Shown piece by piece: positions 44,398 through 52,325 of a stretch of DNA of 64,000 bases (position 1 is its first letter; the number at the start of each line of letters is the position of its first letter). A program made the translations under genes and the position numbers. Below the pieces are notes generated by a model that worked only from the letters and a program-made list of their open reading frames with translations, was not told where the DNA came from and made no database searches. The DNA is from Burkholderia sp. BCC1644 (GTDB lineage Bacteria; Pseudomonadota; Gammaproteobacteria; Burkholderiales; Burkholderiaceae). The stretch is taken from assembly GCF_902833225.1 (NCBI RefSeq), contig NZ_CADFEI010000006.1:357228-421227 (forward strand). Reading direction: 5' to 3'.

Positions 44398-45459
44398 ATG
44401 AAACCCTCCCAATTTGCCAAAGGATTCCAAGCGCGCCCGGATATCACGACGAGCGAGAAGCGCACCGCGCTTGATCGGCTCAACGCGATCGACGGCATCG
44501 TCAAGTCCGAGACGCCCACGCCTGCGCCGACCAAATCCGCAAAGAAAGACATCGCGCCGCCGCCTGCTCCGGAGCTCACGATCGATCCGTCGATCGACGA
44601 GTCGCCGCAATATCGCGCGTGGCGCCTGGAGAATCGCTACGCACCGGGCCAGGTGATCGAGCTGTCGTTGAAGGCGATCAAGCATAGCCCGTTCAACCCG
44701 CGGCACTTCTATCTGAAGTCGTCGATTGCCGAACTCGCGGTCAACCTCGCGAAGCAGGGGCAACAGCAGGCCATCCACGTGATTCCGGATTACGACAACC
44801 CGGGCACGTATTTCGTCAGCGACGGCGGTCGCCGCGTGCGGGCGTTGAAGGAAGCAAACAAGGAGTCGGTCAAGGCGATCGTGATCGACGTGCCGATCGG
44901 CATCCAGAGCTACAAGCTCGGCTACGATCTCAACGTCCAGCGCGATACGCAGACGGTGTTCGACAACGCCGTCGTGTGGCGCCGCTTCCTCGACGACAAG
45001 CATTTCCAGAGCCAGAAGGAGCTCTCCGAGCATCTCGGCCTCGACGAGTCGACGGTGGCCGTCGCACTGTCGATCGGCAAGCTGCCGGAGCCGATCATGC
45101 AGGAGATGGTCGTGCGTCCCGACCGCTTCGGCTCGAACATGGCGTATCAAGTCGGTCGCTATCACAACGCGCGCGGTACCGAGGCGACGCTGCGGCTGAT
45201 CAACAAGATCGTGTCGGACGATCTCAGCACGCGCCAGGTGTCGGACATCGTCAAGGGTCGCGTTGCGGCTCAGGAGACGCCGAAGGTCGCAGGCCGTCAG
45301 CGCTATGCGCAGCGTCTTGAGATCAAGCTCGGCGGCAAATCGGTCGGCGACCTGAAGTCGTATGGCGAAGATCGCATCGAATTGCGCCTGCGCGGTCTCC
45401 CGAAAGACAAGCGCGACGCGATCCTCGAGCAGCTCGAGCGGATGCTGTTGTCGGAGTGA
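44398..45459 (+). CDS. parB: ParB-family centromere-binding protein
   Basis: This 353-residue protein has an N-terminal arm of about 80 residues for ParA contact, then the ParB/Srx-like nucleotide domain (VIELSLKAIKHSPFNPRHF, QAIHVIPDYDNPGTYFVSDGGRRVRALKEANKE), an HTH (QKELSEHLGLDESTVAVALSIGKLPEP) and a C-terminal dimer region. The phosphate-binding GERR box reads GGRR here. AAAGGAG precedes ATG 44398. It should bind the palindromes around parA and segregate the replicon. Confidence 0.94.
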   Translation: MKPSQFAKGFQARPDITTSEKRTALDRLNAIDGIVKSETPTPAPTKSAKKDIAPPPAPELTIDPSIDESPQYRAWRLENRYAPGQVIELSLKAIKHSPFNPRHFYLKSSIAELAVNLAKQGQQQAIHVIPDYDNPGTYFVSDGGRRVRALKEANKESVKAIVIDVPIGIQSYKLGYDLNVQRDTQTVFDNAVVWRRFLDDKHFQSQKELSEHLGLDESTVAVALSIGKLPEPIMQEMVVRPDRFGSNMAYQVGRYHNARGTEATLRLINKIVSDDLSTRQVSDIVKGRVAAQETPKVAGRQRYAQRLEIKLGGKSVGDLKSYGEDRIELRLRGLPKDKRDAILEQLERMLLSE

Positions 45460-45474
45460 TGGAAACGGCCCGCA

Positions 45475-45498
45475 GGGCCCGGTGAGGACGCCGGGCCC
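45475..45498. terminator. GC-rich inverted repeat between convergent parB and repA
   Basis: GGGCCCGG / CCGGGCCC with an 8-base spacer lies 16 bp after parB. A second hairpin GGCCCG-TCAG-CGGGCC (45524-45539) adjoins the repA stop. Neither has a T run, so termination is only suggested. Confidence 0.45.
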
Positions 45499-45539
45499 GC
45501 CGGCTCAGGGCGAGGCCGGCAGCGGCCCGTCAGCGGGCC

Positions 45540-46907
45540 TCAGGCGGCCCGCGACTGATTCAGCGTGAACGACAGCAGGTCGCCGTCGGTCGGCTCGCCC
45601 CAGGTCTTCTGGGCCAGCCAGTCAAAAAAGGCCGTCTCGGCCAGCTTGGAATCGAGGCCGCGCTTGCGCCAGTCGTCGCGCAGATGCGAGCCCATCGTCG
45701 GCAGCGCCTCTGATTCGAACGACTCGCGCGCCACTTCGCGCTCCGCGTCGCCCTGCTCTTCGTACAGCACCTTCGCTTCCTTGCGCCGGAACGCCGCGAA
45801 CTCGCTCATCAGACGTGCCTTCAGATCGTCCGGCTGGGCCGCTGCGACCTTCGCAGAGGGCGTGCCGGCAGGCAGCGCGTCGACCGACTCGACCGGCGGC
45901 GCATAGCCCTTCTTCAGCGCATCCTTGAACAACGCCGGCGCGCTGCGCACCGGCGGCAGCGTCGTGCTGCGCAACCGCTGTTCGGTCATCTGCAGTGCAG
46001 CGCGAATCCGGTTCTCCTCGCTGTCGGCATAGAGCGTCTGCGCTTCCTTCAGCGGGATCCCCAGCTTGACCATCCGGTCGACCAGCGTGCTGTCGAATAC
46101 GTTCGGGTGTTCGTCGAGCGCGAGCATCGGCTGCTTGCGTTCGGTCACGCGGAACTGGATCTCGGCCACCCGGCGCCCTTCGCGGTGCTCGATCAGCTCG
46201 ACGAAGATGTTGGTGACCGCGTTGACTTCCGCGATCGCGGGACGCAGATAATCGCGCTTGAAGTACTTGTACTCGCGCTTTGCCTCGTCGCCGGCTTCCG
46301 TATCGGGCGTACCCGACAGGATCGGCCGCCACCATTCCCACGGTTCGCGCATCGTCAGGTGGCTCGGGTTCGTCAGGTAGCGCACGCAGATCTCGTACAG
46401 GGCGAGACCGGCGCTGCTGCGCAGCTGGCTCTGGAACTGCAGGCTCAGGCGCGCATACTGGACCGGGTCCAGCAGTTTCTTCTTGATCTTCGGTGCGAAC
46501 GAGAATTCGACCCACACGCGGCGGGTCGTCGGATCCTCGAGGATTTCCGCGTCGGCGATCAGCGTCGAGATCCCCCACTTGCGGCCAGGCTTCTGGCTCG
46601 ACGTCCCCGTGCTCCATTCGACCTGCACCGACACCATGCGGCGCAGGTGTTCCTTCACCAGCGCGGTGTCGTTCGAGTCGAAAGCGGAGTTGGCGACGAT
46701 GTCCGACAGCAGCGCGCGATACGTATCGCCCGAGTCGTCGGCCTGCTGCGCGACGGCCAGCAGGACATTGAACAGCTTGCGAGTGAGGAGCGTGATCTTG
46801 CCGCTTTTCGGCTGAATGGCAATCGCCTCGACGGCCTTGCGCAATTCGGCTGAACTGGCACTCACCACATCCACATCGGTTTTCTTGGCGCGCTTCGTCG
46901 TGGCCAT
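45540..46907 (-). CDS. repA: Plasmid-type replication initiator RepA (Rep_3 superfamily)
   Basis: This 455-residue initiator has two winged-helix regions typical of Rep_3/RepA proteins (about residues 38-150: ITLLTRKLFNVLLAVAQQADD, and 155-270: AGLALYEICVRYLTNP, EYKYFKRDYLRPAIAEVNAVTNIFVELIEHREGRRVAEIQFRV). The last 180 residues are a helical, charged extension longer than in small plasmid Reps. Secondary chromosomes of Burkholderia use this type of initiator. It is divergent from the iteron array, its expected binding target, and convergent with parB. Confidence 0.93.
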   Translation of the reverse strand: MATTKRAKKTDVDVVSASSAELRKAVEAIAIQPKSGKITLLTRKLFNVLLAVAQQADDSGDTYRALLSDIVANSAFDSNDTALVKEHLRRMVSVQVEWSTGTSSQKPGRKWGISTLIADAEILEDPTTRRVWVEFSFAPKIKKKLLDPVQYARLSLQFQSQLRSSAGLALYEICVRYLTNPSHLTMREPWEWWRPILSGTPDTEAGDEAKREYKYFKRDYLRPAIAEVNAVTNIFVELIEHREGRRVAEIQFRVTERKQPMLALDEHPNVFDSTLVDRMVKLGIPLKEAQTLYADSEENRIRAALQMTEQRLRSTTLPPVRSAPALFKDALKKGYAPPVESVDALPAGTPSAKVAAAQPDDLKARLMSEFAAFRRKEAKVLYEEQGDAEREVARESFESEALPTMGSHLRDDWRKRGLDSKLAETAFFDWLAQKTWGEPTDGDLLSFTLNQSRAA

Positions 46908-46918
46908 ACGTCGGGTCG

Positions 46919-46937
46919 GAGGTGAAGTTTCCCGGAA
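46919..46937 (-). promoter_or_regulatory. Inverted iteron in the repA leader (candidate autorepression site)
   Basis: Plus-strand GAGGTGAAGTTTCCCGGA is a degenerate reverse copy of the iteron, 12 bp upstream of the repA ATG. Iteron plasmids often use such operators for Rep autorepression. Confidence 0.55.
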
Positions 46938-47026
46938 GGATAGCGCCTGCGGTGATGTGCGTCCAGAACGACATGCTCACCATAGCCGGTGAAGCGCGCG
47001 TGCAAAACGGTGCTCACCCCAACCAC

Positions 47027-48337
47027 TCCCGAAAACCCTCACCGGTCCGCCATTGCAGCGTTCCGGACTCTTCCAGACGTGCCGCGGGATGCGCGGATTC
47101 ACAGAATTTCACCTGTGCACGACACGTGCGGAATTCGCTCCCGTATCGGCTCACCTTTCAATTTGTCGTAATTTTGCGACTGCGCGGCCGTGCGTTCGGC
47201 ACAGGGTTGCGATTGTCCGTCGCTGTGCGTTCCCGATCACCCCGCGGCGGCCTGTATGCATGTACAGGCACGGTTCGCGGGCGAATCGAGATTGGGTCCG
47301 GCGTACGAAAAGACGCTGCCGAAACCGGCCCGCACGGCCCGATCGAACCTGATTTGCAGGCCCGGGCGCGCATTGTACAGCGCACCAACAGGATCAGGTC
47401 CCGAAAATGCTCACCTTGAGCACAGCTTGTTCTTTCGTCCGGATGCCGACGAATCCCCGATACACACGGGATTGGCTGGCGAAGCATCCCGAAAGTGCTC
47501 ACCTTTCCGAAAAAATGCTGTGCCGCAACGGGCACGGAAGTGGCTCCCGAAAAACCTCACCGTAACCGCCACAGTATCAAAAACCTCAATGCGTTCCGAT
47601 ACTTATGCTCAGACGGCATTTGGCTGTGCGCCGCGGACATCCCCCGAAAAGCCTCACCTTTCGGCGGGAATCCTTCATACGACAACGGTATGTCAGCCCC
47701 CGAAAAATCTCACCTGTGCCAAAAAGTGGCACAGCGAAAACGAGATTTCTTCCAGTCCTGGTGGGCTTTTCGACGAATCCGGCCGCTCACAGGTCCCGAA
47801 AAACCTCACCTTTGACCATTTTTCGGGCAAATTCCATTCCCGAAAAGCCTCACCTGTGACTGCGCACACAGTCTGTGATCCATGCCCCGAAAAAGCTCAC
47901 CTTAACGGGATCAGGCCAGGAAAACCCGCATTTCCCTCCCGAAAAACCTCACCTTTAGGGCATCACAGGCCCCTGAGCGCACTTTTGCTGTGCAAAATGG
48001 CGTTCGTTTCCCGGAAATCCTCACAGCAAAATCCCGCGGAGTCCCGTGAAACCTCACCTTTCGCCAAAACTGCCCAAAAGATGGGCAGAATCGGGGCGCA
48101 AAGAAGGTCCTGCAAACGCTCACCTGTGTCTGCACAGGCAGAAAACTGTGCAGTCAGGCACCGCGCGGGTTCTGTGGCTGTGCGGCCCCGAAAAACCTCA
48201 CCTTTGGGAAATCTCGTGTTTCACTGTGATCCCGAATCCGCTCACGACCTTTCCTGCAACGGCTCACGCTGCTCCCTGAACCCCATCACTTCAGCTCCCG
48301 CAGAAGATCACCTTGGCTCCCGTAAAACTTCACCTTG
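47027..48337 (+). repeat. RepA iteron array, about 20 direct copies
   Basis: The 20-bp consensus is TCCCGAAAAACCTCACCTTT. Copies start at 47027, 47139, 47399, 47487, 47545, 47642, 47698, 47794, 47838, 47885, 47937, 48009, 48042, 48108, 48186, 48230, 48252, 48273, 48296 and 48318, all in the same orientation. The copies at 47545, 47794, 47937 and 48186 are closest to consensus. The first fifteen are widely spaced (33-260 bp). The last five are more degenerate but in tandem at 21-23 bp. Exact copy number depends on the mismatch allowed. Confidence 0.9.
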
Positions 48338-48375
48338 TCGGCCGGAAAGCCTTGTTACATAAGGCTGTGCCGTGG

Positions 48376-48452
48376 CGTTAACGTTTTTAACTAAGGGTTC
48401 AAGGGTGTTTACTTCTAATACTCTCAAGACATCGGCTGACGAGTTTTCCACA
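48376..48452. other. AT-rich stretch with a DnaA-box-like site, candidate unwinding element
   Basis: Directly after the last iteron the sequence becomes AT-rich (GTTAACGTTTTTAACTAAGG, then GTGTTTACTTCTAATACTC) and ends in TTTTCCACA at 48444-48452, close to the DnaA-box consensus. This is the most likely site of strand opening. Confidence 0.6.
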
Positions 48453-48678
48453 GACACCCCAACCCCTGAACACCCACAGGCAATCGGATCCGCTGTCATG
48501 TGAAACAAATACCGAAATTCGGGGTCTGCAGGAAAATGCTTGTGCAACAAGGACTTGGCTGATCTTCTTCGCTTTGTTTCACGGAATCCTTGAGCACAGT
48601 CGACCAGATCGGCTCACAGATCCGATTTCTGTGCGAAGCGACGTAAATTCACCACGTCTGCACAAAACCAGTATCAAT

Positions 48679-48690
48679 AAATACGTATTT
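48679..48690. promoter_or_regulatory. Palindrome AAATACGTATTT upstream of kfrA, candidate operator
   Basis: Perfect 12-bp palindrome 22 bp before the kfrA ATG. KfrA-type proteins repress themselves through inverted repeats at their promoters, so autoregulation is inferred. Confidence 0.6.
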
Positions 48691-48711
48691 CGTTATGATT
48701 GCCACACTTCA

Positions 48712-49911
48712 ATGTCTGTGAGCACGGTCATGACCCTGGACGAAATACGCCAAGTCATTCGAGACGAACTGGAATCACTGCGCGCCAGCGGTGCACGCCG
48801 TCAGGAATTGTCGCTGCATGCATGCAAGCGTTTGTTCTTCGATCTCGGCATCCGGCCGTCGGCCGCCAACGTCCGTGATCTCACCCAGACCGGCAGCGCC
48901 AGCGACATTCCGAAAGACATCGACCATTTCTGGGAGCGCATCCGTTCCGCGTCCAAGATCCGGCTCGACGGTGCGGCCATTCCGAAGGCCGTCGAGGAAA
49001 AAGCCGGCGCATTGCTCGGCGCACTCTATGAAGAAGCGCTGAAAGCAGCCCGCGACAGTCTCGATGGCGATCGCGAGCAGGTTCGCGCCGGCGTGGCCGA
49101 CGCCGAACAGCGGTTGCGCGACGCAACCGTCCGCCAGGAGACGCTCGAAGGGGCGCTCGCCCGCGGCGAAACCCGAAACGAGCAGTTGCAGGCCCGAGTG
49201 ACCGAACTCGAGGTTCAACTCGCGTCGCAATCGACGCACGGTTCGGCGAGCGAAGCGACGTTACTCACCACAGTCGCCCGACTGGAGAAGGAACTGGCTG
49301 CGGCAGCGGCCCGCATCGACGCCGAGCAGACGCAAAACGCAACGCTGCGCGACCGGATCGATGCGTTGCAAGCCGAATTGCAGCAGCGCACCGAGCACTA
49401 TGCGCAGCAAATCAAGGACGCCGTGGCCGAAGCCGAACGTCGCGTCAAACCGATGCTGGTCGAACTCGACTCGTTGCGCAGCATGGCATCGACCTACCAG
49501 AGCGGTTTGCGGGACGTTCAGCGCAAGGAATTCGATTTCCTGCAGCAATTGAGTTCGGCCAAGGCCCGCGCGGATCGGCTCGAAGAACAGTTGCGCACCC
49601 AAGGCGATGAGCTGGAACGCTCGACACGCGACGTAAGCTCGCTGCGCGCGAGCCAAGGGATGAATCCGGAAGTCTCCGCGCTGATCCGGCGCCTGGCCGA
49701 TGCCGGGCAACTGGATGCGGAAGCGTTTTCCGCGATCGGCACCGCGCTGGATCACGACATTCCGGTGCCGACCCAGTGCCCGCATTGCGACGGGGAGCCG
49801 GAGCTGTCACACGGTAAAGAGGGGTTTGAAGTGGCGTGCCCGGAATGTGAACACGCGTCGGGCACATGGCCGTCCCGGTTCGAAGCCGTCGCGCGCTTTG
49901 CGCATTCCTGA
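48712..49911 (+). CDS. KfrA-like coiled-coil DNA-binding protein with C-terminal Cys4 motif
   Basis: This 399-residue protein opens with a KfrA_N-type HTH domain (TLDEIRQVIRDELESLRASGARRQELSLHACKRLFFDLGIRPSAANVRDL, DIPKDIDHFWERIR). It continues as about 220 residues of alanine-rich alpha-helical coiled coil. The end has two CxxC pairs (CPHCDGEPELSHG and ACPECEHASGTW), a likely zinc ribbon not typical of plasmid KfrA. ATG 48712 is chosen; ATG 48730 is possible. KfrA proteins assist plasmid partition, and the position beside the origin suggests an origin-organising role. Confidence 0.85.
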   Translation: MSVSTVMTLDEIRQVIRDELESLRASGARRQELSLHACKRLFFDLGIRPSAANVRDLTQTGSASDIPKDIDHFWERIRSASKIRLDGAAIPKAVEEKAGALLGALYEEALKAARDSLDGDREQVRAGVADAEQRLRDATVRQETLEGALARGETRNEQLQARVTELEVQLASQSTHGSASEATLLTTVARLEKELAAAAARIDAEQTQNATLRDRIDALQAELQQRTEHYAQQIKDAVAEAERRVKPMLVELDSLRSMASTYQSGLRDVQRKEFDFLQQLSSAKARADRLEEQLRTQGDELERSTRDVSSLRASQGMNPEVSALIRRLADAGQLDAEAFSAIGTALDHDIPVPTQCPHCDGEPELSHGKEGFEVACPECEHASGTWPSRFEAVARFAHS

Positions 49912-49951
49912 CCCGAAGATCGGCAGCACCTGCACAGGTGAGACGATCCGG

Positions 49952-49983
49952 GACGCTTGAGGTGAGGTTTTTCGGGAGCTGTG
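49952..49983 (-). repeat. Outlying reverse iteron element A
   Basis: A reverse-orientation iteron (AGGTGAGGTTTTTCGGGAG) sits in a 32-bp unit that matches 54793-54824 at 30 of 32 positions, including flanks GACGCTTG and CTGTG. A weaker copy (AGGTGAGACGATCCGGGA) lies just before it at 49936-49953. Confidence 0.75.
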
Positions 49984-50007
49984 AAACGGTGAGGCTGCGC
50001 CACGCAA

Positions 50008-50038
50008 GGCTGCTCACGGATCATGTGCGTGAGCAGCC
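50008..50038. terminator. Hairpin between convergent kfrA-like and recombinase-like genes
   Basis: Perfect 10-bp inverted repeat GGCTGCTCAC / GTGAGCAGCC with an 11-base loop, followed by GTTTCCC. Its position suggests a bidirectional terminator with only a short T run. Confidence 0.5.
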
Positions 50039-50047
50039 GTTTCCCGA

Positions 50048-51169
50048 TCAGTGAGTTTCGTCGCTGTCGGTTGTGTCACCGTTGTGGTCGGCCAAACCGT
50101 CGCGCCAGTTTTTCCACGCGCGATGCAAGCGGTTCGACGAGATCGGCCGCATGAAGCCCAGCCATTTGCCGACGCGCTCGGGCGGCACATCGTGCTCGAA
50201 CAGCTCGGCCGCGTAGGTATTGCGCAGCGTTTGCGGGCTGGCACGCGCGGTGCGCGATGACGTGAGCCCGGCCGATTCGACGATCGCGTCGATCGCGCGC
50301 AGCATCGTCGCCTTGTGCATCGGCCGTCCGGCATGCGATGCGGGGAACACGAGTTCTCCCGGAATCTCCTGGCGCTTGCGCTCGGTCAGCCATGCTTCGA
50401 GCAGCGCGATCGCAAACGAGGCCAGATGGGTTTCGCGCGCGTAATCCGGATGCGTCGACTCGATCTGCAACGACGTGGCGCTCGTATTGATGCAACTAAT
50501 CGTGAGTGCACGCGCTTCGCCGGTCTTGATGCCGGCACCGAGAAACACGGCGACGAGCGCGCGGTCGCGCCGCTCTTTCCAGTAAGCGGAACCCGACACG
50601 CCGATCGGCGAAAACAGATAGGCGAGCAAGGTCGCGCGCTCGGCCGGCGTGAGGAAACCGGTCGGCTCGTTGTCGCGTGCCTTGCGCCAGTTCGCTTCGC
50701 CATCCTGAGCAATGAAACGGGCCGGGTTGGTCGATGCGTACTCGGTGCGCCGGATGTGATCGAGCACGCGCTCGATCAGTCGCAGATAGCGCATGCGCTG
50801 CGTTTTCCTGATCGGCAACTCGCCGACGAAGTTTGCGATGGTGGCCGTGTCGACCGTTGCCAGATTCTTCTGATGCGCACGCATCCACGTGAGAAAAGCG
50901 CCCCATTGCGCGCGATAGACGTCGGCCGACGAGCGGCGATACTCCTGCATGGCAAGCCAGGCGTCGAACGCGGTTTCGGGCGAGACGATCCAGTCGGATG
51001 CGCCGCGGTCGAACAGATCCTTTTCTTCCGGGCGTGCAGCGGTGTCGGGAGAGGCGGGAAGGGACATGGTGTTTATTCCGTTAGTTGCGTATATGGTAGC
51101 CCTTTCCGCAACATGTCGGGCAGCTGGAGACTGATCGGCCGCCGTGCGCTGCAGCCGGGGCTTGGCCAT
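50048..51169 (-). CDS. Tyrosine-recombinase-like protein with degenerate catalytic site
   Basis: This 373-residue protein has the two-domain layout of phage integrases: a SAM-like N-terminal domain (AFDAWLAMQEYRRSSADVYRAQWGAFLTWMRAHQ) and a catalytic-like domain. The box I Arg is replaced by Lys215 (GAGIKTGEARAL). In box II the first His is Gln313 while Arg316 is kept (SPQTLRNTYA). The next His/Trp is Phe339 (WLGFM), and no Tyr occupies the nucleophile position (SSNRLHRAW). It is unlikely to cut DNA. Its ATG overlaps the upstream stop (TGATG). Position beside the origin suggests a DNA-binding role in replicon maintenance. Confidence 0.8.
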   Translation of the reverse strand: MAKPRLQRTAADQSPAARHVAERATIYATNGINTMSLPASPDTAARPEEKDLFDRGASDWIVSPETAFDAWLAMQEYRRSSADVYRAQWGAFLTWMRAHQKNLATVDTATIANFVGELPIRKTQRMRYLRLIERVLDHIRRTEYASTNPARFIAQDGEANWRKARDNEPTGFLTPAERATLLAYLFSPIGVSGSAYWKERRDRALVAVFLGAGIKTGEARALTISCINTSATSLQIESTHPDYARETHLASFAIALLEAWLTERKRQEIPGELVFPASHAGRPMHKATMLRAIDAIVESAGLTSSRTARASPQTLRNTYAAELFEHDVPPERVGKWLGFMRPISSNRLHRAWKNWRDGLADHNGDTTDSDETH

Positions 51170-51546
51170 CAGTCGCCCCACGCCTTGGACTGACGGTGAG
51201 CGCGCTCGCGAGGCGCCGCGTCGTGCGACGTGGCTGCAGCTTCATACGCGAGGACCGCGAACGAAAAGACGGCGGGCAGCGCGTTCGAGCGCCCGAAGTC
51301 GATCGGATCGTCCGTTTCCGGAAAGGTCATGTCCGACGGCCGTTCGAACAGTTGACGCATGCCGGCGTCGTGCCGGCTGGCAAAGCCGAGGTCGGCGAGC
51401 GCCTCGGCCTCGATCGCGTGCAGCAAGCGCCACGTCAGCGGCACGCGCTGGCGGATGTAGCGCCCGGCGATATGCCGGACGATCAGCTCGAGATCGTGCG
51501 CGGCAGCCTTGAAGCTGAGCGCGGCCAAATCTTGTTCTTCTGTCAT
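51169..51546 (-). CDS. Hypothetical protein, first gene of a LexA-box operon
   Basis: This 125-residue protein starts at ATG 51546 behind AGGAG. It is helical in its first 60 residues (LAALSFKAAAHDLELIVRHIAGRYIRQRVPLTWRLLHAIEAEALADLGF), with a mixed second half and a basic end. No signal peptide, membrane segment or known domain was seen. It is coupled to the recombinase-like gene and its promoter carries a LexA-type site. Confidence 0.7.
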   Translation of the reverse strand: MTEEQDLAALSFKAAAHDLELIVRHIAGRYIRQRVPLTWRLLHAIEAEALADLGFASRHDAGMRQLFERPSDMTFPETDDPIDFGRSNALPAVFSFAVLAYEAAATSHDAAPRERAHRQSKAWGD

Positions 51547-51619
51547 TGCAGGCTCCTGTCGACCGGGGCGGGCGCCTCGGTGCGCCGGCTCCGGCCCGTG
51601 CATGGCGGAATGTCCGTAT

Positions 51620-51648
51620 ACTGTACAAACATACAGTGTTTTCCGCAA
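51620..51648 (-). promoter_or_regulatory. Sigma-70 promoter overlapped by a LexA (SOS) box
   Basis: On the minus strand, TTGCGG (51643-51648) and TACAGT (51620-51625) are separated by 17 bp. The plus-strand sequence CTGTACAAACATACAG at 51621-51636 matches CTGT-N8-ACAG, the Gram-negative LexA consensus, and covers the -10 and part of the spacer, an ideal repressor site. It drives the 125-residue/recombinase-like pair. Confidence 0.75.
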
Positions 51649-51687
51649 CTGGCCTGCGATTGACCTTTTGGCCGACTAGTCGCGCCG

Positions 51688-52299
51688 TCAGCGATGGATC
51701 ACGATCAGCAATGCCCGCGCCTCGGCCTTGCCGGGGTTGCGGATCGCGTGCGGCTCGTCGGCGGGGTAGCGTGCGGTGTCGCCCACCTTCAGGCGCCGGC
51801 TGGCCGCCGCGGCCTCGATTTCCATCGCGCCTTGCAGCACGGTGAGGTGTTCGCGCGTGCCGGGTTCGTGTGCGTTCGATACCAATGCGCCGCCGCCCGG
51901 CAGCGTCAGCTCGTACCACTCGAACTTGCCGGCGAGGTCGATCGGGCCCCATACGCGCAACTGGTACCGGCCGTCGTGGCCGGCGAGCGTCGGGATGTCG
52001 TGAGGGCCGTCCACCCGGATCGTCTCGGGCGCCTTCGGCTGAGAGAACAATTCGTCGAGCGTGATGCCGAGCGCATTCGTCAGCCGCCACGCGACGGCGA
52101 TCGTCGGGTTGGCCTTGTCGCGTTCGATCTCGGAGAGCATCGATTTCGATACGCCGGCTGCGCGCGACAGGTCGTCGAGCGTCAGCTTGCGCTCGTTGCG
52201 CAGCCGCTGGATCTGCTCGCCGACACGCGGCGGCGTGACGGCCGGCGGCTGCGGTGCGGCGCCGGCAGGTGTGCGCCGCGAGCCGGAGGAACTTGCCAT
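51688..52299 (-). CDS. XRE-family regulator with cupin domain
   Basis: This 203-residue regulator has an HTH (about residues 27-82: IQRLRNERKLTLDDLSRAAGVSKSMLSEIERDKANPTIAVAWRLTNALG) and a C-terminal cupin (WYELTLPGGGALVSNAHEPGTREHLTVLQGAMEIEA, then DTARYPADEPHAIRNPG). It is divergent from kbl-tdh, with a nearly perfect inverted repeat between them, so it probably controls threonine breakdown with a small-molecule ligand in the cupin. Confidence 0.88.
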   Translation of the reverse strand: MASSSGSRRTPAGAAPQPPAVTPPRVGEQIQRLRNERKLTLDDLSRAAGVSKSMLSEIERDKANPTIAVAWRLTNALGITLDELFSQPKAPETIRVDGPHDIPTLAGHDGRYQLRVWGPIDLAGKFEWYELTLPGGGALVSNAHEPGTREHLTVLQGAMEIEAAAASRRLKVGDTARYPADEPHAIRNPGKAEARALLIVIHR

Positions 52300-52325
52300 T
52301 TGGATTCCGTTCGCTTAGAGTTGTT

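Larger units (their letters stand above)
46908..48711. other. Replication origin region of the secondary chromosome
   Basis: This 1.8-kb non-coding region lies between divergent repA and the kfrA-like gene. It contains an inverted iteron in the repA leader, a long array of direct iterons (47027-48337), an AT-rich stretch with a DnaA-box-like site (48376-48452) and a palindrome ahead of kfrA. Open frames here are chance products of the repeats. The layout of initiator gene, iterons and AT-rich unwinding zone is that of an iteron-controlled origin. Confidence 0.88.

Noticed and set aside
47027..48337. Array resembling a CRISPR
   Set aside because: Repeats are only 20 bp, spacing is irregular (21-260 bp), copies are degenerate and no cas genes occur; RepA iterons explain it better.
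47190..48362. Open frame of 390 codons on the plus strand across the iterons
   Set aside because: Its sequence is made of translated repeats (PRKTSPL, EKPHL and similar) with no domain or ribosome site; the region is the origin.
50048..51169. Prophage or genomic island integrase with an attachment site
   Set aside because: Catalytic residues are lost, there is no adjacent tRNA, no flanking direct repeat was seen, and the gene lies in the origin block.
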